From Chlorokybus atmophyticus (lineage: Eukaryota; Streptophyta; Chlorokybophyceae; Chlorokybales; Chlorokybaceae), in NCBI GenBank assembly GCA_009103225.1, contig RHPI01002533.1, forward strand, positions 1,659,802 to 1,723,801: 64,000 bases of DNA. The letters run 5' to 3'. The notes under the pieces were generated by a model. The model worked only from the letters and a program-made list of their open reading frames with translations. It was not told where the DNA came from and searched no databases. This document shows, piece by piece, positions 11,145 through 23,406 of the stretch. The translations under genes were made by a program, and so were the position numbers. The stretch's first letter is position 1. Every line of letters begins with the position of its first letter.

Positions 11145-13075
11145 TCAGCAGCCTACTACTTGAGTCCAGTATAGCTCCAGGTGCTGCAACAGTCGCAGAA
11201 CCCAGCTGTACAAAGTGTCCATAGCCAGTGGTTTGCTGCCAGCATAGTTGCACAACTGGTGCGCCACGTGCATTGCGGAAACATAACCATGGTGTTCGTG
11301 AGCAATGGTGTCCATCCCTGACATGTGCAGCAAGGCTTGCAGCACTTGCACCGCGGATGCAAAGGATGCTATCTGTGCCGCATTTGCTGCTGGGAGACCA
11401 CCTTGTAGCGCTTCAAAACCCGAGGCGATACGATCAAGACGCTGCTGTAGAGCGTGAAGCTTGACCAGCTCAACTGCTGCTTCCGCCATACCAAGATCAA
11501 ACTCCTGCAGGTCATGCCTACGCATCAGAATACCAACCGAACCGGAAGACTCCATAAAACTGTAACAACTTTGAATTTGATAGGCATGCATTGCAATGGA
11601 TGCTGATCAAAATAGCCACCTGCTCTACGATTTGGTAAGCATGGCGCTGTTGCAAACCAAGTGTCTTCTTAGTGTCGGCCATGACATAAGCTCTGACGCC
11701 AGCTGCTGTGCCACCAGCTATGAGCGCCGCTCCCATGCCTGCCTGCGGGTATGGGAACTGTCATACACAGTACACAGCGTGCAAACAAAGCAGCGAGCAG
11801 CACAACACAGCAATGCATAGCATGACATTGCACATGGCAGAGAATGGCATGGCACACCATGGCATGGCTATTTATACCACAAGTGCCAAGGCCGTGCCGG
11901 AGACTGCTGTAAGGCCAAGCAGCGAGCCAGTTCCTGCGGCAAACAGTTTGGATGCCAGCAATCCAACCTGAGAGCACGCAGTTGTTGGTCAATCGAGAGC
12001 GATTGGTACCAGTCAATCAAGCAGACACTGGCTGGAGTATTTGGCTGCATGACTACAGTTTGCATTCGCACCTGATCGCAGAGCGCCGTATCGTAGCGGG
12101 CCCACGTCACCAGGTGCTCACAGTTGTTGGAGAAGAGGCGGTAATTTGGAGAACAGCCGACCTTTGAAATGATGCGCTTGACTATAGTGTGGCGCGGCAA
12201 TGGATGGAGCGAAGGCTCAAACTGATGATTCTTCACGCACACCTGCACCAAGGCTTTCACCTATTATAGGTTGCTGCCAACTGATTCTCCAAAATGACCT
12301 GCTGAAGACCAATGGACAAGCATGTCTAGAGCCAAATGTGACGCACACCAGTAACAGCCATACAGAATCAGTGGACATGTTATGCAAGTCGCGATGTATA
12401 AGCAGCTGCTTTGAGTGTCGCAACATGCGAATGTGTTCATGTCTCACATCACGGAACGATTTTCTGACTTTGTCAAACGGCTCCAGCTTGATGACACAGC
12501 TGTCGTCGCCAAGCAGTGCGCCAATAGTGGCTTTGCGGTCGGATCCAAAGGTCACATGGCCAACATAGTGCACTTGCGGCTTAAGCTGCAGCTTGCGCAT
12601 GGCCTGCACACAAACGGGAGCATGTCAGAACCAACAAAGCGTGTGAGCTGCAGAGCCAAAGCCTCGTAGTGGCTGAATGTAGGTGCATGCTACGCAATCA
12701 GGGTTCAGAGTCGAGCATCCAAACGTATCAAGCTTGCACATACCAACATGTTCAACAATGCGACCTTGTAAACCCTAGGCCGAGAGGAGTAACCCATACT
12801 TCAAAGTAGTCCTTCGTGACAGACGTTTCCTCCTCGTTCTTCTTGTCCCCGTCGTCTTCCATGCCATCCTGCGGCACCCAAGCTGCGCGCACGAGGTGAA
12901 GCAGCTCCCTGGCATGGTGCACGGCCAGCAGATAGCTCCCTGTCCCAACGTATACCGCCCAATGGCAGAACCCATCGGACCGGAACTCCAGCAGGTCCCC
13001 TGGCTGAAACACGGAGGCGGTGGCGGCGGCGGCCTCCCAAGCTCCTTCCACGACCGGGGCCGCCGCCGCCGCCAT
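11145..13075 (-). CDS. LRAT-domain protein (NlpC/P60-like thiol acyltransferase/hydrolase fold)
   Basis: Six exons on the minus strand: 13075-12800, 12603-12448, 12242-12072, 11967-11881, 11742-11620, 11504-11145, about 390 residues, all in phase 0. The N-terminal exon has FQPGDLLEFRSDGFCHWAVYVG, the LRAT box with the catalytic His in HWAVYVG; the third exon has YRLFSNNCEHLVTWARY with the NCEH catalytic Cys. Known members act on acyl-lipids (lecithin:retinol acyltransferase, HRASLS phospholipases). The segment between the two motifs is longer than in the animal enzymes and contains an inserted acidic stretch. After the domain come Gly/Ala-rich hydrophobic segments that may insert in membranes, then a helical tail. 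An in-frame ATG at 13171 is possible but lies 3 bp from the tRNA gene, so 13075 is preferred. Confidence 0.8.
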
Positions 13076-13173
13076 GTCGACGGCGAAGCGGTGCAGAAAG
13101 TTGGGGGGGGCATGCGCTATTGCCACGTGTAGAACGGTCATATTTATGTGTACAGTAATCCTCGGCGCCATGC

Positions 13174-13244
13174 GCTTCTATAGCTCAGTGGTAGAGCATC
13201 TGTCTTGTAAACAGAAGGTCCTGAGTTCGAAACTCAGTGGAAGC
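13174..13244 (+). tRNA. tRNA-Thr (anticodon UGU)
   Basis: A 71-nt cloverleaf without intron. Acceptor arms GCTTCTA/TGGAAGC pair with one G-U; the D arm is GCTC...GAGC; the anticodon stem TCTGT/ACAGA encloses CTTGTAA giving anticodon TGT; the T arm is CTGAG TTCGAAA CTCAG. CCA is not encoded, as expected in a nuclear gene. A TTTT at 13257-13260 can serve as the RNA polymerase III terminator. Confidence 0.93.
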
Positions 13245-13257
13245 TTCTCAAGCGCGT

Positions 13258-13531
13258 TTTGCCCGTTTACCAATCCGTAAACGGGGTGTCTTCCACAAGT
13301 GATTGGGGCCAACCTGGGGCTGCACTTGTGGTTGGGGGTGTGAAGGAGTGAACATAGATCCCAAACTATGTCAGTGTGCCGTGAGTACCATGGGTTTGCC
13401 CGTTTACCAATCCGTAAACGGGGTGTCTTCCACAAGTGGTTGGGGCCAACCTGGGGCTGCACTTGTGGTTGGGGGTGTGAAGGAGTGAACATAGATCCCA
13501 AACTATGTCAGTGCGCCGTGAGTACTATGGG
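13258..13531. repeat. 137-bp direct tandem duplication with internal hairpins
   Basis: Copy 1 is 13258-13394 and copy 2 is 13395-13531, differing at only a few positions. Each copy has a perfect 9-bp hairpin (CCCGTTTAC...GTAAACGGG) and a longer stem pairing CCACAAGTG with CACTTGTGG. It starts at the T-run just past the tRNA gene. Confidence 0.9.
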
Positions 13532-14349
13532 TAAGTGTCAAAACTAGTGTGATGATATGGAAAAGTGTCGGCATGCAATATATTTCTCCATATGTTATTC
13601 ATGCAACTATAATCAAGCGGTGATAATGATTGCACGTTTGCGCGTTCACTATCTTAATATCAAGTCCGATGCAGCCCCACATGAAGCCCTGGCCACCAAC
13701 AATCGTATTCATAGAGCAAAATGTACACGGTATCAAAGATATAGTACTCAGCTACGTATGGGCAACAAGCAAGCCTAAGCCCAAGCTTAAGCCAACCAAC
13801 CAGCAAGTATGAGCAGGGCAAAACATAGGGACAACCTGCGAAGGAAGTATATTTAATTATTCGCTCATTATGCGGTTAAATTAATAAACAACAAAGTTTT
13901 CAATCGGCTTTCATCTGATTTTCATGTGTAAGCATTTCATTTGCATGTAGGCTTTGAACGAAATTTCCGACTCACATTCCAGTCACTTTTTGAAAAGCAC
14001 AAGAAGAGCTTCAAAGCCTATACCAACCGTTCGTCGCTTTATCATGTGAACATTAAGGCCACATATGTCAATAAACCCTAATTAAAACATGGGTTGTGAA
14101 TGCTTTAATCATGTTAATAGCCAAGCTTTACAGGTGAGTGCATAAGCATTAACACTTAAAGCACCCACTAGACAGCCTCACAGACTTCACGACATTCCAA
14201 TCAATACCCTCCATGTGTATTGAGACAATTTCCTCTTGTCACACATGCATGATTGAGCAGGTCAGTTCACGCATGCATGAGGTCCTACGCGGCAGAGGCA
14301 TGAGTGTTGCTGATCGCGTGTGCACGACCAATTTGCCCGCGGGCAGATC
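13532..14349. other. AT-rich intergenic island
   Basis: No gene is recognisable. The stretch is AT-rich, with a lone telo-box-like AAACCCTAA at 14073-14081. Confidence 0.5.
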
Positions 14350-15665
14350 TCAATCGTCGTCCTTGAAAGGATACTCCTCTGGAACAATCTCAATAAGCTT
14401 TAACCTAATCTCATTCGCATCATCTCCCCGCAGCACATCCCGAACAAACTGGCACTCAACCTTCATGTTGACCTGCAACAGTCAGTATGAAAGCTGCACA
14501 AGTGAATGCCGTCACAAACATCATCATAGTTAAAGACATGTAACCGCAGCCAAGCCTACCATCTCCAACGCTCCCCTGATTACCCCGCACAGGATGTTGC
14601 AATATGACAAGTTGTTGCAGTTTTCTGGCAGCTCAACAAAGTCCGCCAGCGGGTTGTCATCTAGCAACAAGCTGCCAGCACGCGTGCACATATCAGCACA
14701 CAGACCGCGTTCACGACCAGATGGCGGTCGCAACTATGGTAACACTCACCTGCATTCTGTGCCTTTCTCATTCCAATTGGTAACGTTTGCTGTCACTCCC
14801 AAAAACATCTTGAATCCAATCTGCATCGTAACAATGACATGGACATGCAGTCAGCGCATAGCAACAGCCATAGCTATCATGCAGCTGCTGGTTCAACGGC
14901 ATAGCATACCTTTGCAATCACATCTGCGGTCTCCTTGAAATCATTGCAACGCGTGATGTTGGCTTTTGAAAGGAACTCATCTATGAGCCTTATGCCTATG
15001 TCATACCCCCTGCACGCAATGTCAACAAGTAAGCAAGAGTCCGGGAGAACATGCCATGGTACACCAGCATTGATGACGTGGCGCACTTACATTTTGTCCA
15101 GCTGTTTGTGGACCTCAGCCGGATCTTCAAAGTCATGCAGTAATTGCCGCACGACTGCGCCATACGTCAATGTGAACAACTCTGCATTCTGCAACAGAAC
15201 ATTGGGTAGAGTTACAGCTAGATGGTAACGCAGCTGCATAGTTGCTGACCGACCGTTTGCGGCTATCATACCTGAAGCGGACCATGCGTACTATACTTAC
15301 TCCAAGCTTGTATGACAACTTGACAGGCGCATACAGTTGAACAAACAAGCGCCTACGGAATGTAACATGCTTTTACACTTGCAATGCATGCAGGGTGGTC
15401 ATTGATTGGGCTTGGACGCGGCATAAAAGCAGAGCAAGCAATGGATCACCCACCAAAGTACTGTCCAAATGTCAGGAACAGTATATTGTACTGTCAACAC
15501 CCTGTTCCATGCCAGCTGCTCCCATTTTTCTAATTGCAAAAGAAAGCTAAACATCAACATCAACAACACACGCATGACGGACTGAATGCCCGACTGGATA
15601 GCACGTACTATTTTGTCTACGCTGGCGAAAACAGCATCTCCAGCGCGCTGCGGCCCTGGGGCCAT
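14350..15665 (-). CDS. BET3: TRAPP complex subunit 3 (BET3 / TRAPPC3)
   Basis: Six exons: 15665-15609, 15188-15091, 15009-14910, 14820-14750, 14671-14560, 14472-14350; 561 nt, 186 residues, the normal size for the family, with all phases consistent. Motifs: VDKI|NAELFTLTYGAVV, VHKQLDKMGYDIGIRLIDEF, TRCNDFKETADVIAK, NPLADFVELPEN and LCGVIRGALEM, ending EEYPFKDDD. BET3 is a core subunit of the TRAPP tethering complexes, which activate Ypt1/Rab1 on ER-Golgi and Golgi membranes. The Cys of TRCNDF corresponds to the acylated Cys of the animal protein. The gene is divergent from NOP56, about 590 bp apart. Confidence 0.96.
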
Positions 15666-16255
15666 GCTGCCGGCTATGAGGCGGCGCTCCCTCCAGCGTC
15701 AGTGCTTTCTCAATAGAAGGAAAGCAGCACCGCGGCAGGCAAGGAGAAGGGAAAGGCGAAGGGTTCACAATGAGACCAGCACCTTCACCACCAGCAGTAC
15801 GTCAAAGGTGTTAAGCCTACTGCCATTGTTGCTTGCCAAAAGCTGTTTAAACCATGGAGTGCGGTGCAGCAAGCTTGCTGCGCGAGCCTATACACGCACT
15901 CGCATTCTTTGATGGCACGAACCTCCCAAGATCTACAACCACCACGATGTCAACGACGACTCCACCGCCCACCCGTCGTTCAGCGTAACATGCAATTATT
16001 TGCCAATGGAATATGGCCAAAAGCAGAGCAGTGCAGTGAGGGTCCCGTACGGAGAAGGACGTAAACAGTCCGTTTGCGAGTTGTCCCTGCATAGGACTCT
16101 AGTGGAACTTCTGTGGGACTCTCTACCTGAAGCAAACCCTAATCTCTTGGCGGCGGCGGTGGCGGCCGTCAGCGCCGTGGGGTCGGCGGCGACGGCGGCG
16201 GCAGTGGTAACAGCGGCGGTGTATTGAAATTTGGCTTGTGTCAAAAGCTGGCGCT
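15666..16255. promoter_or_regulatory. Shared upstream region of BET3 (-) and NOP56 (+)
   Basis: A 590-bp head-to-head interval. The NOP56-proximal part has a telo-box AAACCCTAA at 16134-16142, about 115 bp before the start codon, followed by a GGCGGCGG-rich stretch that is probably the 5' UTR. Confidence 0.55.
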
Positions 16256-18841
16256 ATGGTAGGCTGTCTTGGTTGCGTGTTTTGGTTGCGCTGTTGCTTG
16301 CTTGCGTGCTGGACTGCCCTGTTCAAGAATATGTTGTAAGCTTTGCTATGTAATGTTATACAATAGCTTGTTGTTGATGCATTGCGAAGTAAAGTTCTTG
16401 CAAGGTGCTTCTGCAACCTGGGTTGCATTGTGCTTGCGCATAGTTTTCCAGCAAACACACGCTGTGCATGGGAAGGTCTTGCATTACTGCTGAGCGCTAA
16501 CACAGGCATTATGCTTCAGTTACTCTCTCCGTCCGTTTGATTTGTTTTCCTGCTTGAAGATGCATGTTTAAAGTTCTGCGGTGTCCTTCAGTCAGTCGCA
16601 TAAAAGCCATATTGAGATGAAGTCATCTTCATTCGCAGGCGCTGCATGTGCTGTTTGAGAGTGCGTCGGGCTACGCTGTGTTTGAGGTGCAGCAGCTCGA
16701 TGAGATCAACCAGAATCTTGCAGCTGTGCAAGAGAGCCTGCTGGACATGCAGCGGTTTGGAAAGGTCGTGAAGCTGCAGTCTTTCAAACCCTTTGCTTCC
16801 GCTGCTGATGCCTTGACCCAGATCAATGCCATCTCAGAAGGTATGCTGCTTCTTGGAGAAATGCTTGATGGGTTTTGCAGGGCTAGGCCCGCTGCATGTG
16901 AGTTGTGTGAGTTCATGCATGAGAGTTGGCTTACTCATAAGAACCCAACTGCGGTTGATGACATGCTTTTGCGCGCAGGCTTGCTGACCGATGACTTGAA
17001 GAACTTTTTGGAAATGACTCTGCCCAAGGTGAAGTCAGCAAAGAAAGCCAAGTTTCAGCTGGGTGTGACGGACTCTAAGCTAGGTTCTGCAATCGTGGAG
17101 GCGACAAACATTCCGTGCGTGTCTAACGACTTTGTGCTGGAGCTGTTGCGAGGCATACGCCTGCATTTTGAGCGCTTTGTGAAGGACCTAAAGGCAAGTC
17201 CCATTGCACCTATTATTCTGGCAAACTATTGGTCCTTTGGTACTAGCTTGACTTTGCGGCCTCAGGAATGTAACAACTGTATCTGGGTTTCCAGGAAGGT
17301 GATCTGGATAAGGCTCAGCTAGGTCTCAGCCACAGTTATTCTCGATCCAAAGTCAAGTTCAACGTTAACAGGGTTGACAACATGATCATCCAGAGCATTT
17401 CGCTGCTGGACACTCTTGACAAGGACATCAACACATTCGTGATGCGAGTGAGGTGAGCGACACGCGTCCTGCCAGCGCAATGCACCAACTCGCAATGACA
17501 ACACCCATTGCTGACTTGAGGGGTTTCATGTTGATAGGGAATGGTACTCTTGGCATTTCCCAGAGCTTGTGAGGATTGTCACAGACAACATCACGTACGC
17601 TCGAGCATGCCACTTCATCAAAGACAGGACCAGCCTCAACGAGGAAAAACTGCCTGAGCTCACAGAAGTGGTTGGAGATGAAGATCAAGCCAAGGATGTC
17701 CTGGATGCCGCACGAGCATCAATGGGTACGCTGTTGTGTTCCTGTGTTCCTCTAAGGCACAGGTTCCAATATTGCATGTGCGTCCACTGCACTGCAACTG
17801 TGTAAGACACAACTGCTGACCATCCGCTGTTGACATATCAGGCCAGGATATCTCGCCCATTGACATGATCAACATTGAGGCCTTTGCATCAAGGGTTATC
17901 CAGCTCGCAGAGTACCGCAAGGCCTTGCACAGCTATCTCATAACAAAGATGCACGATGTCGCACCCAACCTGGCCACCTTGATTGGAGAGATGGTTGGAG
18001 CACGGCTTATTTCGCATGCTGGCAGTCTGACCAACCTTGCCAAGTATCCCGCTTCAACAGTGCAGATTTTGGGTGCCGAGAAGGCGCTGTTTAGGTCGGT
18101 GATGTGGTGGACAGATGTTGTCGTTTGCGCAGCTGCTGGTGCAATGAACTGCAGGCGAGCTGGTTGTTGATGCTTGTTGGCTGTACAGGGCTCTAAAGAC
18201 CAAGGGCAACACACCCAAGTATGGTCTTATCTACCACTCTTCGTTCATTGGAAGAGCGCAAGCACGCAATAAGGGGCGGATATCCAGATACCTCGCCAAC
18301 AAGTGTTCCATTGCATCAAGGATTGATTGCTTTTCTGGTACGGCGTACTCCTGAATGTGCATATTCCGTTGCCTGTGGTTCTGCAGCCTGATGTCCGTGC
18401 TGTTGACAGAGAGCTCCACAACTGCCTACGGTGAGAAGCTGAAAGAGCAGGTCGAAGAAAGGTTGAACTTTTATGACAAAGGTGTGGCACCGCGCAAGAA
18501 CATTGATGTGATGAAGGAAGTCCTGTCTTCGCTCGGTCCAAAGGCAGAACGTAAGCAACAGGCTACCAGTTTCTGATCAGTGTCGTATCACTGTCATGAC
18601 GCTTGTAATCACTGATTGCTTTTCTTTTGCTGCAGAGGGTAAGACCAAGAAGAAGAAAAGCAAGGCAGAGGCAGAGGAACCAGCGGAGGAGGTTGATGGA
18701 GAGGAGCCTCCCAAGAAGAAGAAGAAGAAGGATCAGGCTGAGGCCCCAGTTGCCAGCAAGAAGAAGAGCAAGGCTGCCGCTGAAGAGGCACCAGCTGAGA
18801 CGCCAGCAGAGACTCCAAAGAAGAAGAAGAAGAAAACATAG
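16256..18841 (+). CDS. NOP56: Nucleolar protein 56, box C/D snoRNP core
   Basis: Nine exons: 16256-16258 (the ATG alone), 16639-16840, 16979-17193, 17295-17452, 17538-17725, 17842-18094, 18189-18337, 18410-18550, 18636-18841; 1515 nt, 504 residues, all in frame. The N-terminus reads [18 protein letters not shown]. It continues with [73 protein letters not shown], the Nop domain [23 protein letters not shown] and [10 protein letters not shown], and a Lys/Glu-rich KKKKK tail typical of eukaryotic NOP56. It organises C/D snoRNPs that 2'-O-methylate rRNA in the nucleolus. The start codon sits exactly at the end of the first coding exon. The intron at 17194-17294 uses a GC donor (AAG|GCAAGT). Confidence 0.97.
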
Positions 18842-21784
18842 GTTGGTTTTGCAGGCAGTTGCTGTAGGGTTGTAGAGTAGTTGCACTTGCGTTTTCTTTT
18901 GTGTGCATGCCTGTGAGAGCGAGTCGTGCTTGCACAGCCATGTTGGTAATAAGCACAACATGCTTTGCTGTTACATCCAAGCCTCAGTTACAAATTGAGG
19001 CTGCTCCTTGTATTACAATGGCGTGGAACGTACAATAGAATATATAGGATGCAGTTGTTGTGGCATGCATGAGAGTGCAAGGCCTACTTCACTACTAGCA
19101 ACGCCAACCCCACACAACAGCACGCAACACTTACATTCGCCACCAGGTGTTCCACCAACTCACTAGCTACCTTACTTCACTACCAGCCCAAACCCTGTAA
19201 GACAAGCATGCATGCACGCGGCATCGCCTGCACCGCGGCCGTTGGTGTAGCATCACCGCATCGCTTGAGGTTATTGAATTATAGCTGAAGTCTTGCGGCG
19301 GGTGCGCCTTGATAGTGTATTGTACTACTCATAGATGACATAAGTGCTGAGCTAGGCGTGCTCAAAGATTGTGTGTGCAAAATGCAAGCACGCAAGTGTG
19401 CAACATGCAAATGCACACAATTATTACAGCCTTGCAGTGCTATGTCACATGACAGTGTCAGATCTCATTATGGTTAACTCGAGATAGCTTCATGTCAAAG
19501 TTGCAACCATGTTTGTTGTAACTTACAACTTCTCACAAGTTATGCTAACACCGATGTTCAATAGTACTCACATGCTTATGTTGCGAAAGAGAGCATATCA
19601 AGAATAATATGATTATTACGTTCAAATTCTGATTACAATGGCATGTACAAAATATAAGATGCTGGGATTGTGCGTCAAGATTCTTTATTGATACAAGTAT
19701 GGAATCTTGCATGTGTAATAATTCGTAAATCACAAAAAACACTAATGTTTGCATAGATAAGGTGATGCACACGCGTATATTGACGCTATAACATTATGTT
19801 ACAAATTTACAACACACACACACACACACACACACACATCTTATACTTAAACATGACGTGCTACTTGAAAAACCTTTTGATTGTGTTGTCGACATGCAAT
19901 TCAATAATCAAAATCAATGCCATGCATACACTCATAAACGATATACGTTAACATGTTACAACAACGTGTTGCCATTGCTTGGTGGAATGTGTATTATTGA
20001 AAATAAATGCAACTTATCGCCGTCTCCAATTCCAACATCTTGAAAGTCATTCGTTACAGCGTGCCTCGGGGATGATTTTGTTCGTTTATTTACTCTATTC
20101 ATAGTTATGCTATCCTACTTAACATGATATATCACGATATATCATATGACATGACAACAATTGTGAACATTGACACCCGCACGGATACATGCTCAATTAA
20201 GACTGCCAAGGTATGCATCAAGACTTCCATGAAGCATGAGTCATGCTGCATGACCAAGAGGGGTGACATGATAACAAGTGACGAGTACAGGTGGGTACAA
20301 TGGTGACACTCGTTGCCTTCTACATGCGGGTCTGACCCGGTAACACCTCTCCAAGGGCTGACTATTTTTAGCTTCGCCATGCACGCTCATGAAAGCACTT
20401 GCGCGATGCATGCAAGAGGTCTCACACGCTTTGTGTGACAAGCCAGTGCGCTATTTAAAGTCAGTGCTGGTAGCTGCACAGCAGCAGCAGCAGCAGCAGC
20501 ACTGCTTGTGTGTAGCGCCTTTCGCGTACTTGCAGCGGGCGGCAGAAGGCGCAAGCGACATGAGGAGCTAGTGTCTGCAGGCGGGGTGCAGGCCTCACTG
20601 AGTCTGTGAGGTGAGTCACTGAGTCTGGCAGACTGGTACAGTGCTTCAGTTGCTCCAGCAGTGTGTTGCAACTGTTTGACTAATCCTCCAGCCATTGGTG
20701 AGTGGGCATGCAGGCGGCAAACAGCCACAGCCTCTCGATGTTCCTGCCGCTTGCCTCAAAGTGGTCAGCTTGACACGCTCTGTGCTGCATGCACTAGTTG
20801 CGTGCAAGGCCGCCTTGCATGCAGCTAATGCATGCGCATGTAGACGGTCTGTTTGTAGGCGCAGCTTAGCTTGGTCATGTCATGCTTGCTGTTTAAAAAT
20901 AGTCTCATACCTAGTGCATGAGCACTACAGCTGGGATGGTTAGTGACATAGCAAGCTCAGGCAGCACTTGGACGCACTGCTGCTGCTGCTGGCAACTGAC
21001 CCATTGTGTGCTCCACTGGGCAGAAGCTGCTAGTGCCCGCCTTGGCCTCGTCGGATTGGTAGCTGCCAGTACTTATCACGACGTAGAGGCTGCCTTGCTA
21101 CGCTGACAAGCTTACAAGCATCCATTGCGTCAGCTGCAATGAGGTGAGCTTCACTCAGGCTGCAGAGTAGGCAGCCTGACGGTCTTCAACGTAGTTAATC
21201 GTCATTCGGGATGGCTGTGACGTGTGCAACATACATGAGAACCTGAACACAGTTTATGAACTAGGCCATTGAACTTGTCGTTTCAACGAATTAAGTCAGA
21301 AACGCATTGCTTGACTTGTTGAATGTGTGGTCCAGTCCTGCCTAGAACTTCTCAGCTTTTGAAGCCAAGACACTCAGTGCATAGGCTCAAATATTTTGCA
21401 AGGCATGCATGCTTTCGTCATTGCATACAGTGTGTGGTAAGGTTCTTGCGGGACACTGGCCAGCTGAGCTCCTGATCATTTCTCATTATAGTTTGCAACG
21501 GACTGAACTGGTGATCAGTACCCTCAGCTTCACCTGCGAGTGTTGTGCATGCAGCCAAGCTTGCTACAAGCAGAGCTGGCGTGAAGCTTGTTGCCGGCTC
21601 TGCTAGCATCAACAAAGGGTTGAGTCTGTTGCATTCAGGCTCACTGATATGTAAGCAGATAAGTTCGCATGGCAGCTTCATTGTCCAAGCACTCAATCAG
21701 TTGTGCTGCGTCTGATGGTGTATACTTGTCTTCTGGGACATGTTGCCACCTGGCGTGCTGTGTACATGCTAGGTGAGTGCAAGC
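18842..21784. other. Long intergenic region with AT-rich island and microsatellites
   Basis: Nearly 3 kb without a recognisable gene. The part from about 19440 to 20170 is AT-rich and contains an AC dinucleotide run (19811-19838) and a 10-bp-arm palindrome (20124-20145). A CAG run lies at about 20479-20501. Several short ORFs have no motif. Confidence 0.5.
19811..19838. repeat. (AC)n microsatellite
   Basis: Uninterrupted AC dinucleotide repeat in AT-rich intergenic DNA. Confidence 0.95.
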
Positions 21785-23406
21785 ATGGCGATGGAGATGA
21801 GCACAGGAGAGGCTGATGACACGGCGCTCACGCTCACTCAATCGTGGGAGTTGTTGTCGCAAACACAGTCTGTGAGTATCACACAGCAACCCAGTGAGGA
21901 AGTTCGGCAAGTGTTTCGCGCCGCGTTTGGATCGGAGCTTGGTTTACGCGTCGACGACCAGGGGACTGTCTGTTGCGTGTTTTGCTGTAGCAGCAGGGAT
22001 TGCGGGGCGACTACCTCAACGCTGCAATCGCTCAGGCAAGTTTGCAGATCAAGCGCAACGTGTCGTGGCTGACTTTCTGATCACACCTGCACTTCATCGA
22101 GGTTGGGCCTTGCATGGGGCTGAAAACTGCTGGTACTGGCACAGTGCACAGCAGACTGTGACTGTCATGGCAGTCTCTCTACACTGGCAGGGCACGGTGT
22201 GGCTTTCACAGCTTTTGCAACTGCTCATGCAGCACATGCAGTGATGCGCATCATGCCTTACAACACTATCAGCTCTACGTACATTGCGCTGGCTAGCCAG
22301 ACATTTCTGTACTCGTACAGCATACCAGTTGTCAAACCGTTAACACAAGAGTTCGTCCGTTCACTGTTTGCTCGACATTGCCTTGTTGCCACTATGCACC
22401 AGTAGTCAGGCACCCTCCGTTTGACTGGTTATGCGCATAGCATGCTGCCCGACTTACAACACAGGTGAAATCCCATGATCTCAGGAGTGACTGGTTAGAG
22501 CAGGTGTCCGGGATCGCATATGATGGCCGCTGTAAGGCGAGAAGTGGCTTTCCTGAAAGCTGAAGCTGCTCAGCCAACGCCGTCAACAGCGGACATCGTT
22601 ACAAACTTTTTGGACTTCTGTGCAGTCCAGCCATTGCGGCGTCCAGTTGATGGAGCAGCACTGTACACCCAATTCATGCAGGTTGTGCGCACGCGTATTC
22701 ACGCACAGCGACGGTCACGCACGCACGCATAAGGTCACTCAAGGCTTATCATGCGCAGGTTGGTGTTGACTCAGCCGCACAGGAAGCCGAGGGATGGTTG
22801 CGACAGCAAGCGGCTTCTTGGCTGCAGAGGCAGTTCTCCAACAAGTTGTTGAAGTTGCAATGCAACCGTATTATGACTCAGCTCACCAGGTAATAGGCTG
22901 CACGCAACATGTTGACACAGAAAACGTTGCTGGTCTCAAGAAACACGTCTGTCATTGATAGGCTGGAGTTGCTGGCGCTCAATGCAAGTGACGTCCGCAT
23001 TCTGATCAGAATGCTTGAGGACGTTGACATGGATGCATGGGCGAGCAGCATGCGTACAAAACACCCTGGAGCAGACCTCATTGGCTTGGAGGCTAGCGTC
23101 CGGACGGTCCTGTCCGTTGTTCAGCACTTGGAGGCTGGATGCTCCATGCTCCAGACTGTCCCCAACAACAACAGCGACATACACCGCCGCTGCCAGGGCA
23201 TCACCAACCAGGGCAAACGCTGCAAGGTGGAGTGGCACTGCAGCGCGCGCAACAAGTGCCATCCGTCCGCGCAAACCTTAGCGTATGGAGCAGCATTTTG
23301 CAGGATGCATATTGGGCCGCCATCATTGGGGCAAGCAAGCAGCTCACAGGGCTTCTACAGCCGTAACATCCTCCACATGGAACAAGGGGACGAGTCTGCC
23401 ACATAA
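21785..23406 (+). CDS. Unrecognised protein with a Cys/His (zinc-type) motif
   Basis: Not recognised. Probable exons are about 21785-21943, 22502-22680, 22760-22889 and 22960-23406; the first join is uncertain. The coding character is supported by long motif-like helices (MAAVRREVAFLKAEAAQ; FLDFCAVQPLRRPVDGAALY; WLRQQAASWLQRQFSNKLL; LELLALNASDVRILIRMLED) with fitting splice sites. The last exon has RRCQGITNQGKRCK...NKCHPS...GAAFCRMH, resembling the short zinc-binding pattern C-x-G-x-T-x-x-G-x-x-C...F-C-x-x-H of many eukaryotic and viral-like small domains. A similar Cys/His run (VCTPCRKPTKSC, HHCKQH) follows at 23510-23620 and might be a further exon, so the 3' end could be further downstream. 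Confidence 0.45.

Noticed and set aside
13258-13531. CRISPR-like or LTR interpretation of the direct repeat
   Set aside because: Only two contiguous copies without spacers, no terminal motifs and a eukaryotic context; it is a simple tandem duplication.
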